DNA from: Cokeromyces recurvatus
Taxonomy: Eukaryota > Mucoromycota > Mucoromycetes > Mucorales > Mucoraceae
NCBI RefSeq assembly: GCF_025118155.1
Contig: NW_026251411.1
Location: 310,001 to 374,000 of the forward strand
Length of the DNA: 64,000 nt
Reading direction: 5' to 3'
Shown piece after piece: positions 12,557 to 25,156 of the stretch. A program made the position numbers and the translations under genes. The notes under the pieces were generated by a model. That model saw only the letters and a list, made by a program, of their open reading frames with translations. It was not told the origin of the DNA and did no database searches. The first letter of the stretch is position 1. Each line of letters opens with the position of its first letter.

Positions 12557-12763
12557 ATGCCATTTATGTACCGTCATGAACCCTCTTTCATTGTCATCTC
12601 CTTACCGCAACGCAAGCGATACACAAGTTCCTTACAGGACAATGCAGCAGCAAGCAGCAAAAGAAAAAAGTCAGGTTGTATAAAAAGGAAAAAAGAGAAG
12701 ACGACAGAGGATGACGGCTGTATCAAGATACTTTATTCCGAATTACATAGCTTAAATAAATAA
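12557..12763 (+). CDS. Possible small basic protein (68 aa)
   Basis: A 68-codon ORF preceded by a TATA-rich stretch. The product is basic in its middle (residues ~35-47 rich in Lys/Arg, resembling a nuclear-localisation stretch). No family is recognised and no intron is apparent. It ends in a TAAA-repeat microsatellite. It may be spurious or the first exon of something larger. Kept because codon composition in the first 40 residues is less biased than in neighbouring random ORFs. Confidence 0.25.
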   Translation: MPFMYRHEPSFIVISLPQRKRYTSSLQDNAAASSKRKKSGCIKRKKEKTTEDDGCIKILYSELHSLNK

Positions 12764-12933
12764 ATAAATAAATAAAAGAGAGAGAGAGACAGAGAGTCGT
12801 CGTTGTGTTATAAAGCGGCTCTTTAATTGGGCGACGTGGCAGTAGTAATCATCATCGCGTTAAATGATATATGCACCATTTTTTATTTTCCTCCCTTCTC
12901 CTCCTCCTCCCTTTATTTTTTATTCTTTAAAAA

Positions 12934-13786
12934 ATGACCCAAACAATAACTAAAGGTACATTTAAATTACCAAGATAGAATCATTTGTTTTAAATTATTT
13001 AAAATTCATTTAGAAGAAGCACTTGACCCAGTTGAAGTAACTAATAAATATGATGCTACTCAATTAAGGAATGCTGTTGATGATGAGCTTTCTCGTGTAA
13101 AATATTAGACACATGAAAATATTTTATTCTTAAAAAAAAAAAAAAAAAAAAGAGGAGAAGGGGAGGGGTGAGAGTAGAAAGGATAAAGAAATTCGAGTAA
13201 TTAAATGATTCCCTTTTAAATAGTATTATTCAAAAGAACAACACTTTACTCAATCTCATGTGCATACTGATTTCAAGTTAATTCTTGGATTTATATCTTG
13301 CTTTATTGCAGGAGGCGCATTCTTGAATGAGTATAAAACAAGTTTTAATGAGGCACTTCATGTAACTACAATGTGTGTTATTGTTTATTGGATCCTTCAA
13401 TCAATATTGCTTGTATATACATATTTTGTTGAAAAAGGGGAAATCTTTGTTGGTCATCAAAAAGTAGATGGAAAGGTAAATTAAGAAAAAAAAAAAAAAA
13501 AAAAAGAAAGAGAAAGAAAAATGTATTCTGACTATATGATTAGGTTACAGGCACATTGAAAATATCATCAGAATTTGATAAAACCTCACCTTTGTATAAG
13601 CTTACAATGGTTTATAGTGATCGAGTAAAAGGAAAGACCGTTCAATCTGTAGTTAATCCAAACATGACAACATGGTTTAATGAAAAGGGAGTTTTGATTA
13701 GAGAAGTTATGGATAAAGATTTAAATAATTATTTATTATCACTTAAACAAAACTACATGAAAAATAATATAAAGACAGTTTTATAG
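12934..13786 (+). CDS. SPC2: Signal peptidase complex subunit 2 (SPC25)
   Basis: Four exons: 12934-12955, 13014-13096, 13224-13475 and 13544-13786, all GT-AG and in frame, giving 199 aa. The family pattern is clear: a short N-terminal cytosolic segment with YDATQLRNAVDDEL, then two closely spaced membrane spans (about residues 55-75 and 85-105, LILGFISCFIAGGAF and TTMCVIVYWILQSILL). A C-terminal domain follows, with FVGHQKVDGK...VTGTLKISSEFDKTSPLYKLTM. SPC2 is a non-catalytic ER-membrane subunit of the signal peptidase complex. It converges with glutathione reductase with about 175 bp between stops. Confidence 0.9.
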
Positions 13787-13960
13787 TTCCTTGAAAAGGA
13801 ATGAATGCTTCTCTGATTGCTTGTTATAAGACTTGTAGCATCACGTGTTGCAATAAAAGGACATTAGTGTAATAAACATAATGGATTTATTCCATAAATA
13901 TTATTTATATTTCTATACTAGCAATGTATAATCTTATTTTCACTTTATAATTGTAATAAT

Positions 13961-15763
13961 TTAAATAAGCATTTTTTTTAATGTATAATTATATCGCATA
14001 GTAACCTGTTATATGGAAACAAAAAAAAAGAATAATGAGTCCAATAAGGCTTTAAATAAATATATATTTTTTTTTAAACAAAATTCTTACCAATTCTTCA
14101 GCAGATGTTGGATGAATAGCAACACAATTATCAAAATCAGCCTTAGTTGCACCCATACGAATAGCTACACCAAAACCTTGAAGGATTTCATCACTTCCTC
14201 TACCAATGATGTGAAGACCCACTACCTTTTCTTCGGGTCCAGTTACGATAATCTTATAGGCAGTAGGTTCCTTTTCATCAAGGACACTGAAATACATGTT
14301 ACCAAATCGAGATGTATAGACCTTAATATTGTCATCACCAAACTTCTTACGAGCTTCTTCTTCAGTGTAACCAATGGTACCTGATGTAGGATGAGAAAAA
14401 CGACAGTAGGGATATTTACATAATCCAATTTAGCTTTCTCAAACTTGGGACACCAAAGAGACGATCACTCAATTTACGAGAAGCAGCAATTGCAACTAGA
14501 TATTAAAAAAATATAATATGTATATAAAATAAGTATTTATCTCACCTCATGGCTAATGTGTTGTGTATATTTCTATTTCTATTTCTTATATTACCTGGAG
14601 TCAATTCAGCTTTTCCAATAACATCACCAAGGGCATAAATATTTTCTGCAGTTGTATTTTGATATTCATCAACAATAATTTGTTTCTTTTCATTCAATTT
14701 CACACCAACGGCATCTAAATTTAATCCATCTGTAGAAGCAGCACGACCCACAGCCCAAAGAACACAATCAACTTCAAGTTGACCCTTTTCACCATCAGAT
14801 TCAAATTCAACAGTGATCCCTGTATCTGTCTTTCTCAAGGCAGTGACCTTAGAATCAAATGTAAACTGAACACCTACTTTCTGCATGTGGTCCAATAAAG
14901 TATCCTTAATAATCGTATCAAACTTTCTCAAGATTTGTTTTGTACGGGAAAAGACAGTAACGTTTGATCCAAGGGAATGGAAAATACCAGCTAACTCAAT
15001 ACCAATGTAGCCTGTACCTACCACAGCCACACGTTTAGGTTGATGTTCTAACTCAAAGAATCCATCTGACGTGATACCAAGCTCAGCCCCAGGGATATTA
15101 GGTACAATAGCATGACTACCCGTAGCAATCAAAAATTTTTTCCCCTTGATTTCAAAAGTAGAATGATCGTTATCGCGACTCTCGACACGAAGGGTGTTGT
15201 TATCAACAAAGGAGGCATAACCATGGAAATGCTCTACATTTTCTCTTTCAGCATTTCTATCATAGATACCATTTAAACGTTGAATATAAGCATCTCGTTT
15301 TTGTTTAATTGTATTCCAATCAAATTTAACGTCGCTAAACTCATAACCATAACCTTTAGCCTGACGTAAAGTTTCAAAGATGGAGGCTGTATTCCACATT
15401 ACTTTTTTAGGGACACAACCCACATTCACACAGGTTCCACCGAGAACACTGTGTTTTTCAATCATAGCAACACTGGCACCATGAACACCCGCTGCTCTTC
15501 TAGCGCCTGCCATACCGCCAGAACCAGCACCAATCACAATATAATCATATTCTTTCTTTGTAGGTTTAGGAAGTGGTGGCATCTTTTTTATGGATGTATG
15601 TATTTGTCGAAGTCGTTGAATAGCTGAAATAAAAAAAAAAAAAAAAAAAAAAAAAGGAAGAAAAAAGGTTAAAAAAAGATACGAAAAAAAAAAAAAATAG
15701 AGTATTTATCACTTTTATGTTTGATTATTAATAATTATGTTTTTAATTTGCATTACCAGACAT
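13961..15763 (-). CDS. GLR1: Glutathione reductase, with spliced-on mitochondrial targeting sequence
   Basis: FAD/NAD-linked disulfide oxidoreductase reducing GSSG with NADPH. The FAD site [10 protein letters not shown], the redox disulfide [13 protein letters not shown] and the NADPH site [13 protein letters not shown] are present. The active-site His lies in [13 protein letters not shown] infer a 7-nt coding first exon (15757-15763) joined to 15623, encoding [16 protein letters not shown] ahead of the internal Met at 15582. That is Arg-rich with no acidic residues, as in mitochondrial presequences; use of the internal Met would give a cytosolic form. Later junctions are 14595 to the VAIAASRKL exon, and 14005 for the last exon (VTMR plus a ten-residue tail). 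Two one-base deletions break the frame, near 14447 (CCAAG for CCAAAG) and near 14396-14400 (five T for six). I read these as sequence errors. Confidence 0.85.
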
Positions 15764-16291
15764 TTCCGTCGTGACTCGCTATTGACAATTTTTTTTTTTT
15801 TTTTTTTTTGAAGAAAAAAAAACAACACAAAAATAAAAAAAAAAAAAAAAGAAATAAAATTAACATTGTTTATTTTATAAAATAACTTTAACCAATCAAA
15901 ATATATGCTTGAATTATTAATATCCATGCTTATGATCTATGACGTTAAATTAGAACAAAAAAAAAAAAAAAAAAAGCTTTAATAATTTATCAGATTTTAT
16001 TATTAATCCAAAATAATATTTTTTTTCAGTGTTAAATTATAACACGTATTTTGATAAGGAAATTTTTGAAAAATAAATTAGGAACTAGTTTTACTACTGT
16101 CTTTGTAAATCGTTTAAATGAATTTGATACATTTATCATCTTGTGTCTACCCTGAAGTAACTCATCAACATTTATAAATATTTATTTTTTTTTTGTAACT
16201 GAGTTTATTTTCTTTGTTTGTTAAAAAAGCTTCTACAATACAAATAATGTTCGAGAAAGCTATTAGAATCCTGCCCCTTTTATTTTAGAGG

Positions 16292-16343
<52 letters not shown>

Positions 16344-16777
16344 GGATTTCATTTAATAATTGTCATAGTAACACTATGTAAAAGAATTAAAGCTTATCAT
16401 TTCTCTTTGTTACTTTAATACTGCATAATGCTTACTTTATACATAAAACTTACTTGGATTCAAGTCAAATTAGTTAAGAAAATAATTTACAATCAACACG
16501 TACATATATACATACATATATAAAGCTTTTGATAACAATTATATATATACTTGAAAAAAAAAAGAAAAGATGTTTATACTGAAATGATATTCCAAGTTAC
16601 AAAAAAAAAAAAAAAAAAAAAAAAAGAGTATATATTCCCACCCCTTAAGGCACATAATAAATGAGCCACTTGTTCTTTTTTTTTTCTTCTTCTTATTTTT
16701 ATTTTTTTTATTTTTTTTTTTTAATGTCGATCGGTACATTTCACGAACAAACATCTAATTCTAGCTTTATCTATACA
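15764..16777. other. Intergenic between glutathione reductase and HMG gene
   Basis: Very AT-rich with long A-tracts (15958-15975, 16291-16340, 16600-16625) and T-tracts. It is the shared upstream region of a divergent pair. No gene or structured element is recognised. Confidence 0.7.
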
Positions 16778-17992
16778 ATGACAATCGACATAATGATGAA
16801 GCGACAACCGATCAACAACTATTTATTTCGAATCAACAAGTGACAGAGAAAGAGGACTGGAAAAACCAAAAGGCGGAAGAATTTCATAACCAGTGTATCA
16901 ATCCATCTTCTTCTTTTACGACTCCTTCTTCCATGATTATTCCGAACGATCAATACCTATTTCGTCCCAACAACTTTACAATAAGGTACCACCCTTACTA
17001 GTCGATCCTACTTCCTCTTCTTCTTCTTCTTCTTCTTCATTCTATTATGAACAAAAATTACTTCCATCTTATCACCTTACTTATTCTGCCGCAGCGGAAG
17101 CAGCAGCACTTGAATCTCTTTCATTTAATACCAATAACGACCCAGTGAAGCAGCCTAAGATGATGAAGAAGAATTATGGTGAAATACCTGAAAAAATCAA
17201 ACGGCCACCTAATGCTTATTTATTATTTAATCGTGACATGAGACGTCATAACGTAAATCGAGGATTAAGTTCAGGTGAAATAAGTAAATCCATTAGTCAA
17301 CGTTGGAAAGAACTACCACCGGTAATAACAAAAAAAAAAAAAAGGCACTCACCCACTCACAATTTTTATTATATATTATTTATTGTTGAATTAGGAACAA
17401 AAGGACCATTATTTTAAAGAAGAATCAAAATTAAAAGAAAAACATAATAATGCCAACATTATTTATACAAGACGTTCAAAAGCAGAAATGAAGGAAGCAC
17501 ATACAAAACGAGCTTCTTATCTGAATACCAATTCTAATATAACAATGATAATAGTAAGAAATCAACGACTGCGATAGCATCAAAGCCTTCACATCATCAT
17601 CATCATCAGTATGTACGTGACCCAAGAGGACGAAAGAAGAATAATGGCTTATTACCAAAGCATCCCATGTCTGGCTACTTGCATTTGCAAAAGAAATGAG
17701 ACCTACTTTAAAAAGGGAGTCCCCAGAGGCTAGACTTGTAGAGATTAGTCGAGAAATTGGTGTGCGGTGGCGGTCATTAACAGATCAGGAACGACAGCCT
17801 TGGATCGAGTTGGCAAATCAAGATAAAGAGCGATATGCAAGAGAGATGAAAACACATCTTGGTCAATCTTTATTTATGAATGATTTAAATTTAACGACAA
17901 AGAAAGGAGGAATATATGAGTTGGATGAATTGGATAGTGAAGTTATTGCCACTGTTTCACAAATGGTAAATCCTTCTTCTCATCACATATAA
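16778..17992 (+). CDS. Double HMG-box DNA-binding protein (frame-disrupted)
   Basis: Two HMG boxes are visible. Box 1 starts KIKRPPNAYLLFNRDMRRH, continues to SQRWKELPP, then crosses an intron (about 17322-17395, GTAATA...TTAG) into EQKDHYFKEESKLKEKH. Box 2 starts HPMSGYLHFAKEMRP and runs to RWRSLTDQERQPWIELANQ. Box 1 is of the MATA/sex-determination style (RPPNAY). The N-terminus is Ser- and Ala-rich. At least three single-base frame breaks occur: near 16968, near 17540 and near 17692 (CATTTGCAAAAG needs one more base for LHFAKEM). The start codon is uncertain; 16724 and 16778 are candidates. It is divergently oriented from glutathione reductase. Probably a transcription factor or chromatin protein; a mating role is only a possibility. 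Confidence 0.65.
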
Positions 17993-18240
17993 AAAATCTT
18001 ATTTATTAAGGAATATGTACGCAATTATAATATTTATAACAATAATAACAATAATAATAATAATAAAAAAAAGGGGGGGAGGAGGGATAGGGAGGAAGGG
18101 AAAATATCCTTTTTTTTTTTTTTTTTTATAATAAAGAAAATAACTAATTATTATCAAGTATCATGTAATTAATAAAAGTGAAAGAAATAGGGTATCATTT
18201 TCTATATGTGATATAAATAAAGGGATTTGTTTTCTTCTTC

Positions 18241-19960
18241 TTAACAAGTGTAGACTCTTTGCACACTTTGAATAGATTTTCTGCATACTGCACATTCTGT
18301 TAATTTAGAAGCACAAGGTTGACAATAGGCTAAAATAGATATATATACAAAAAAAAAAAATTAAGTCGACTAGTAAAAATCACAATAAATAATACTTACC
18401 AAAATGAAAACAAGGTAATAAAATATACTCAATATTTCGATTAAAACAAACTTTACATTTCGTTCGTTCATCCTCTGTACTTAATTTTTTATTCTCTTCA
18501 CGACAAAGATATAATTCTTCTTTTAATTTTTCATTTTCATTCATCCAATGAACGACTTCTAATTCAATATTTGATAAGCGTTCTTGACAATTCATTCTTA
18601 GTATCACTTCCTCATCATTTTCATTTTTATTACGATAAAGTATTGTTTGAAATTCTGCAAGCTTGTCCTTGTGTCGTTGCAGCTTATTTGTTAAGTCTTG
18701 AATGAATTCATCTTTCTGGTTGTTATCTCTTAGGGATTGTTCATGTTCTGATCTAAGCTTGATGTTATCTTGTAGGACTTGTTCTACTTGGATCTTAACT
18801 GTCTCTAGTTCTTTACGTAGAGCAATGATCTCGTCATGATGGTCTATGGCTGATGTAAGGTTAACATGTTCAGTTACAGGTGAAGTTACAGTAGATGAAT
18901 GGAGAGAAGGTGAGGCTGAGGAGGAGGAGGATAACGAAGGAGAAGAAGTAGGGGAAACAAATTTATAGGAGACTTGTTTCTCTTTTTCTTGTTGCTCTCG
19001 CTTTTTCTTTTTAACCATAACACAGGTGGGTACAATCAAAGACTTTATAGGCGGTAGTTGTTTCATTTGGTTTTGTTCGTCTTTAATCGATGAAGAAGCA
19101 GACAAGGCAGCTAATAAATCAAATTTATGTTGCTCTTTCATTGTTTTAACTGGATGAGGTGTAGAAGAACTAGTAGATGAAGTAGAAGGTTTTTCTGTAA
19201 TGATGTCTGATTGTCTAGTATTTGATAAAGACTTTTTCTTTTCTTGTTTCTGATCAAGATAGATATCTTGACTTACACGAGTATGAATGCGATGTTGAGG
19301 ACGAGGGAAGGCAACTTCATTAGCAGGCAAAATCCAGCTGCATTTACGAGCACCGTCTACACTGATGTTTTTACAAACAAATTGAATAAGATTATTTTTG
19401 AATCGCATAACAACAGGTCGTTGACAAAAGCAATCAGGCAACTTGGTAGGTGGTTCTAAAAGATAAGAATTTGTCAAGTGAAAGACGGTGCAATAAGTAA
19501 AGTTATAAAGTGGGCATGTACGAAGTTCAGAAAATTCTGAGTTGACTGTATGGCCCTTTTTAAGCTGTTCACGAAATTCATTCCATGATCGTTCATGGAC
19601 ATGAAAGCCACAAATGAATTTACTTTTAATACTGGTAATTGAATCGGTAATGGTAGAAGGATCCTAAGTTATAACTGTACATTCAAGGATAGGCCATATT
19701 CTAACGTAAAACTTCTATGAGCAGGCTTTCCACAAAAACAAGTAGAGGATCAGGAAGGATGAGATCTAGTTGCTTTGTGTGGGCATTACTTGAAGCGATT
19801 CACGTTGAGATGGGGCTTGTTTATTATCATTATTATCAGCATCAATAGATGTTTTATAACTATGTCTCTTATGTAAAATGTCGTCATTGAAATCAGAGAG
19901 AGATGAACCAACTTCTGAATGAACAAAAGTTAGCCATTCATTATTTGCTGTTTCATTCAT
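18241..19960 (-). CDS. RING-finger protein with Cys-rich N-terminal modules and coiled coil
   Basis: The C-terminus is split by an intron (18330-18399). Joined, it gives a C3HC4 RING: CKVCFNRNIEYILLPCFHF then AYCQPCASKLTECAVC, ending VQRVYTC. Before it is a long predicted coiled coil (about 18440-18830; heptad-like, rich in Glu/Lys/Leu) and a Ser/Thr/Pro-rich linker. The N-terminal part has Cys-containing modules (CFCGKPA, FICGFHVHERSW, CFCQRPVVMRF...CKN). These resemble paired zinc-binding repeats. The segment between 19640 and 19800 is broken by frame shifts and one TAG, so the N-terminus is tentative; the frame also stays open upstream of the Met at 19960. Likely an E3 ubiquitin ligase, inferred from the RING alone. 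Confidence 0.7.
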
Positions 19961-20050
19961 TGAATTACAATTAGGTGTGAATTTCGAATCAGGTGAAAAT
20001 CTATTATTATTGAATAACGGTATTTCTTGAATACATAAAAAAAAAGAAAT

Positions 20051-20105
<55 letters not shown>

Positions 20106-20179
20106 AAAAAAATGCTTAAAATAACGAATTACTATTTATTCTATTATGAAACAAATAAAAAAAAAAAAGTTTATTTTCT

Positions 20180-21759
20180 TTATTTTCTAATGTTTCTTGG
20201 AGAATCACGTTGATTATAGTAAGCCTCAATTTCATATTGTAATTCTTTAATTCTTTCATTCTGGGCTTCTAATTCTTTATGTAAACGGTCTCTTTCAGAT
20301 AGGAGCTTTTATATATACATTAGATGAGTAAATTATACTTTTTTTTTTCTCCTTTTTCTTAGATTATTTACCTGTTGTTCCCAGAGACGGAAACGAGTTT
20401 CTTCAGCTTTAACTTTATCAGTAAAAGTAATTCTAAGAGCCTCTTCCTCTTCAGCAAATTTAGCATTTTCATCCTTTTCAATACTATTTAATTGATATTA
20501 ATATTTACTGTTATTTTATTTTATTTTTTTTTTTAAAAAAAAAATCCTTCCTTCTTACCGTGGATCACCAAATTTACGAGTCTCCATTTGCATTTGACGA
20601 TAATTTTTCATAATGAGTTTCTTCTGTAGTTGTAATTAAATCCAGCATATGTGTACGAATCAATAAACTTCTTAGTTTTTTAAAGTCGCAATGTTCATCG
20701 TTTTCTACTTCAGCGACTCCCCATGAATATGCACGTCCTTTGGCTATGCGACCATTAGGCAATTTTATATCTTGTGTAGAGCCAATGACAGCAAAAAGGC
20801 ATAGCTGCCATAATATTAATATTACGCTTCATTGTCGCTTCATCATCACTTTCAATAGGGGCAGAGTAACATTGAATATTTTGAGCAGCAATCACGTCTC
20901 TAACCTATAAAGGAGAAAGATGTTAAGGAGGAGAAAAAAAAAGAAAATATGTAAAGGAGAATTATTTACGTTTTGCTTAAATTTGGCTAAATCAGAAGGT
21001 GTTAAAGTATCTGCTTTAGCGATAACCGGAATTAAATTAACACGCGAACCCAACCTTTTCATCATCTCAACATCTAAAGGTGATAAACTATGTAGAATAT
21101 TATTATTTAAACAAGCCCCTTTTCACTCAAGAATAAATAGCTTACGTGTGACCAGTAGGCTTTATAAAATAAAGACAGCAATGAACCCGCATATCCATAA
21201 CACCTTTACGACAAGGCTGTTGTTCTTGTCTCATATAATTTTCATGCTGATCGTCAATAAAATCGATTATCGGAATCCAACTATGACGATTATTTACATA
21301 GTCACCAAATCCAGGAGTATCAATTACAGTTAATTTGACCTTGAACATTTTTTCTTCTAGTTCTATTAGGATGCGTACTTATTAGGAGGCAGGCATAAAA
21401 GACGACATACCTGCAATATATATATACACACACACACATACCTGATTTAGTGATTTGAATTTGAACAGTCTTTGAAGGCGTCTTATTTATACGTCTTTTA
21501 TTTAAATTCTTCGGTTCTTTAATGGTTGTTGTAAAAAGCGTATTAACAAATGTTGTTTTACCAACCCCTGATTCACCTATCATTTTATATCAATATCTAT
21601 TTATCTATTTATCTATTTATATCTCTTACCACAAACCATTAAAGTAAAGTTAGCACCATTCTTGGCTACTATCTTGTGACGTTGATTAGGTAAATTAGCA
21701 ATACCTGTACCAGGTACTGGAACAGACTCAATAGAAGGTTGAAGGGTAACCATCGTCAT
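20180..21759 (-). CDS. Septin with C-terminal coiled coil
   Basis: GTP-binding septin of the cytokinesis filament. The P-loop GESGVGKTTF is completed across an intron (VCG|ESG). G3 is DTPGFGD and G4 is AKADTLTPSDL. The septin unique element follows: AYSWGVAEVENDEHCDF, with THMLDLITTTEETHYE. A C-terminal coiled coil ends YYNQRDSPRNIRK. I count at least seven exons with short GT-AG introns, among them 21363-21441 (after IQITKS), one after TGHT, and two within the coiled-coil region. Two one-base insertions disrupt the frame: five A near 20607 (expected HYENYR) and five T near 20795 (expected MPFAVIGST). These are probably sequence errors. The exact paralogue (Cdc3/10/11/12 class) is not assigned. 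Confidence 0.88.
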
Positions 21760-21963
21760 GCTTAATAAAAACAAAGGAAGAAAGAGGAAAGAGACAATGA
21801 AAGAAAAAAAAAAGAAAAAAAAAAGAACGAGTATATACGTATATATTTAAAAATCCAAAAGGAGAGACATAATAGGGAGGTGTATTTTTATACTTAATTT
21901 TTAAGGAGGAAGGGAAAAAAGGAGACAAAACAGATATTTTTATTGTAGTATGCATCTAATATT

Positions 21964-23138
21964 TTATGATTCTTGTTGACTGATAATTGCATGATAGTTT
22001 TCTGAATTTCTTTTTAATATTTCATGAACTGAACCTAAAAGTCGTGTAAATGCTTTTTTACTTAATGTTGCGCACTTTAATTTTCCTTTAGCAATTACTG
22101 TAGCTGCTCTTGGGCTATCATTTAATAGAGCCAACTCTATTATACATTCCATTACATATAAAAATTGTCAAGGTATTGATTATCACCAAAAAATAAATAT
22201 AAATAAATAAATAACTATTTTACCTCCAAAATAAGCACCTCTTTCTAACTGATTCACTTCTTTTTGTTCGACTTCTTTTTGTTCATTTTCATTATTTTTA
22301 TATACAATAGCAATACCGGATTCAATAATGTAGAATTGATCTCCACTGTTACCTTCTAAAATCACATTCTCTCCATCGTTAAAATAGACTGACTCTAAAG
22401 CATCTGCAATCTTATGTCTTTCATAAGATACTAATGATTTTAACAAGGGTACCTCTTCTAAAAATATTTCATACATCTTTCTTTTTCGGCATGTATTTTC
22501 CATCAAAATTGTTCTAAACGTAACACGATCTAGGGCCCATAATACGCAGTCTGTGATAGCTTTAATCGTAGCCGCGCGTGGAGCGTTATACATGAGAGCT
22601 AACTCTCCAAAGCTTCCACCAGCATGATACGAGGTTATTTGTTGATGATCAATCCAGCATTCTAAAAGTCCCTCTTCAACCACATAAAAATAGTCACCCG
22701 TCGCTCCTTGTTCAATCACAACTGTACCTGATTCAACTTGCTTTTCAACCATCACATTCATAACGTCTTCATAATGCTCTTCATCTAGATTTTTAAAAAG
22801 GAAGTTATGACGGACACTTTCTTGAATGGCGTGTAATTGGGAATCCGTTTTAGGAATCCATTTTTTTTTAGTCATCATAGTATCAGTAGCAGTAAAAGAA
22901 GGTGTGATGGATTCAGCACTGACTGACGTTCGACGGCCTCGATTTGTATATTTAGAAATAGTTGAAAGTGGAGTCACTGCCGAGAAATAATCATTCTCTT
23001 CATCATTATCATTATCACCTTCCTCTTCTTCTTCTTCTTCAAACGATAGATAGTCATTATCAGAATTGTCATCCATATCTTTTGTAAAACTGTCGTTTTG
23101 TTTATTTACTAGAGGATGTTGTTCTATTTCTGTATATA

Positions 23139-23179
<41 letters not shown>

Positions 23180-23406
23180 TATATATACGTTCACATATAT
23201 TTGCAGTACTTTATATTATTATTACCAAATAAATCATACTGTTCACGAAAATGTAAACCCCTTTGCTCTTCTAGTTTTTTATGAAAGAAATTGGCACAGT
23301 ATTGTAATACATCATCAGGTTGATCTTTATAAAAGGCTTCATGTAATTCAGTCAAGACTTGAGTATATTCGTCAATATAAGGAGCAAATTGCTGTTCAAA
23401 GGTCAT
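21964..23406 (-). CDS. cAMP-dependent protein kinase regulatory subunit
   Basis: Three exons: 23406 to about 23227; from just after the A/T-tract intron (EIEQHPLV...) to 22224; and 22136-21964. The product is about 415 aa. Domain order: RIIa-type dimerisation/docking helix at the N-terminus (LTELHEAFYKDQPDDVLQYC); an acidic linker; the inhibitor site RGRRTSVSAE (residues ~110-120), a phosphorylatable RRTS; and two cyclic-nucleotide-binding domains. Domain A has the phosphate-binding cassette FGELALMYNAPRAATI and domain B has FGELALLNDSPRAATV. It would hold PKA catalytic subunits inactive until cAMP binds. The frame is intact. The methyltransferase gene lies 188 bp upstream in the same orientation. 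Confidence 0.95.
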
Positions 23407-23594
23407 ATCTAATACAAATTATGATAATAATAAAAAGAAAACAAGACTTCTTTTCTCAAATACATACAAACATACATACATCTATGTATTTATATAAATA
23501 TTAAAAAAAAAAGCTTTTTTTTTTTTGTGTAATCTTAAATAAAAACCACGTTCTCCCCCACATTAAGAAACATATGATCATGCATTTTCTTTAT

Positions 23595-24579
23595 TTAAAT
23601 TCCCATTGAACAAAACAATAAAGTAGTAAAAGTATCATCTGCTTTTTTCACTTCGTTTTCTGGTCGACGTTTAGCAATAAAGACATAAAGCTGATCTTCT
23701 GCTCCTAAACAATCACCAATCTCTTCCCTTATTTCATTATTATCTTCTCCTTCTTCTTCTTTTACTACTCTCTTTTCTATCTTACGCACTGGCTCATATT
23801 CAAAATATCTTCCAAAGTAATCCTGCCAAAAGCCAACTTCCTTCTCTAATGATCGTGTCTTATAACCAATCACAATTTTCGTCTCACTTCCGCAAACATC
23901 TAATAAAGTCTCTAATAACATGCCAAATAATTCTGGGAAATAGACACAGTCACTCACGACAATCAAATCAAAATGGCCACCTGCCCTTTGAAGTAAGCGT
24001 TGAGCATCTTGATGATTCCCCCAATGAAGACGATCAACAATGATTTCTGCCGCGGAGGATGTGTTATACTGTTGTTGTGAATAATAATGAATGTGAACAT
24101 TATCTTGTATTAAGGGTACTACTTTTTCTAAATCTGTAATATAGACTTGAGCTGGCTTTTGAAGCTGTTGAGCTAAAGCGATACCTACATAACCTGTACC
24201 TGCTCCAAGTTCTAAAATACGATAGGCCTTTTCTGGTGTAGTAGAAAGTGATGACGACTTGTAATAAGATGATGGAATAGGATTACTAGGTTCTGTTTTT
24301 ATAACTTTATCTGAAGAAAACAGAGCTTGCAACATGTAAGCACTATTATCATCATCATCATTAGCATCTCTGGTTTGTGTGCTGTTTATAATATTAATAC
24401 GCCTACTACTTTCTTTACCTCTGCCATATTTTACCAGCTAATCCAAATTGTTCAATATCTTGTTTCAAGTCAAGTGAATTTGTATGCAAATGGCTGGGTG
24501 CTCCTGTGGATTCAGTTACATTCAAACCTTCAGGTAAATTGCCAATTTCAAAATCTCGGTCATCTTGACTTGTTGACAT
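23595..24579 (-). CDS. METTL21-like (family 16) lysine methyltransferase
   Basis: Two exons: 24579 to about 24415, and from about 24377 to 23595, joined as WQR|DANDDD. The SAM-binding motif I is ILELGAGTGYVGIALAQQ, followed by an acidic residue after strand 2 (YITDLEKVVPLI). The motif DLIVVSDCVYFPELF is typical of family-16 seven-beta-strand methyltransferases. The N-terminal ~55 residues carry a WQ motif (GLAGKIWQR) common in this family. The target protein is not predictable; elongation factors and chaperones are known substrates of the family. An acidic insertion (KEEEGEDNNE) precedes the final strands. The frame is intact. Confidence 0.85.
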
Positions 24580-24719
24580 GAGGTTAAAAAAAAAAAAAAA
24601 AAAAAAAAATAACACAGAAAAAAAAATTTTTTTTTTCTTTCCTACAACATGTATTTATAAGATAACATGTATACTGTTATCATCATCACACCAAGCTTCT
24701 TCTAAAAGAACTTGTAAAC

Positions 24720-24752
<33 letters not shown>

Positions 24753-25156
24753 CATGGCTAATATATTCTAAACAAACTAGAATTTATGATTTATGTAAAG
24801 TGTATCTATTAAATGCTGTTCAAAAGTATATTTAACACTAAAACAAAAAGTATGCATTTGCATTCATTTTATGAAATATTCCTTTTCCTATGAATATACA
24901 TAAAATATGATATAAAAGCATCATGTTATTTCACTCATAACATTGTGTATTTCTATTACTCCAAAAAAAACACCCTCCCCCTTCTTTTTTCTTCATGTAT
25001 AAAAGTCCTCAATAATTTCTATATTTTGTTTTGCAAATTTACTGCGTTTATTTCCTAATAATTCAAACCAAAAAAAAGAAAGGCTTGCTTAAAAATTGTT
25101 CATATTTAACAATATGATTGCCAAAAACAAGAGAATCATTTGAAAGTTCGACAAAT
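24580..25156. other. Intergenic, homopolymer-rich
   Basis: Contains A-tract 24588-24609 and T-tract 24722-24752 plus AT-rich sequence. It is the 5' region of the methyltransferase gene and the 3' region of RPS26. No gene is recognised. Confidence 0.7.
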
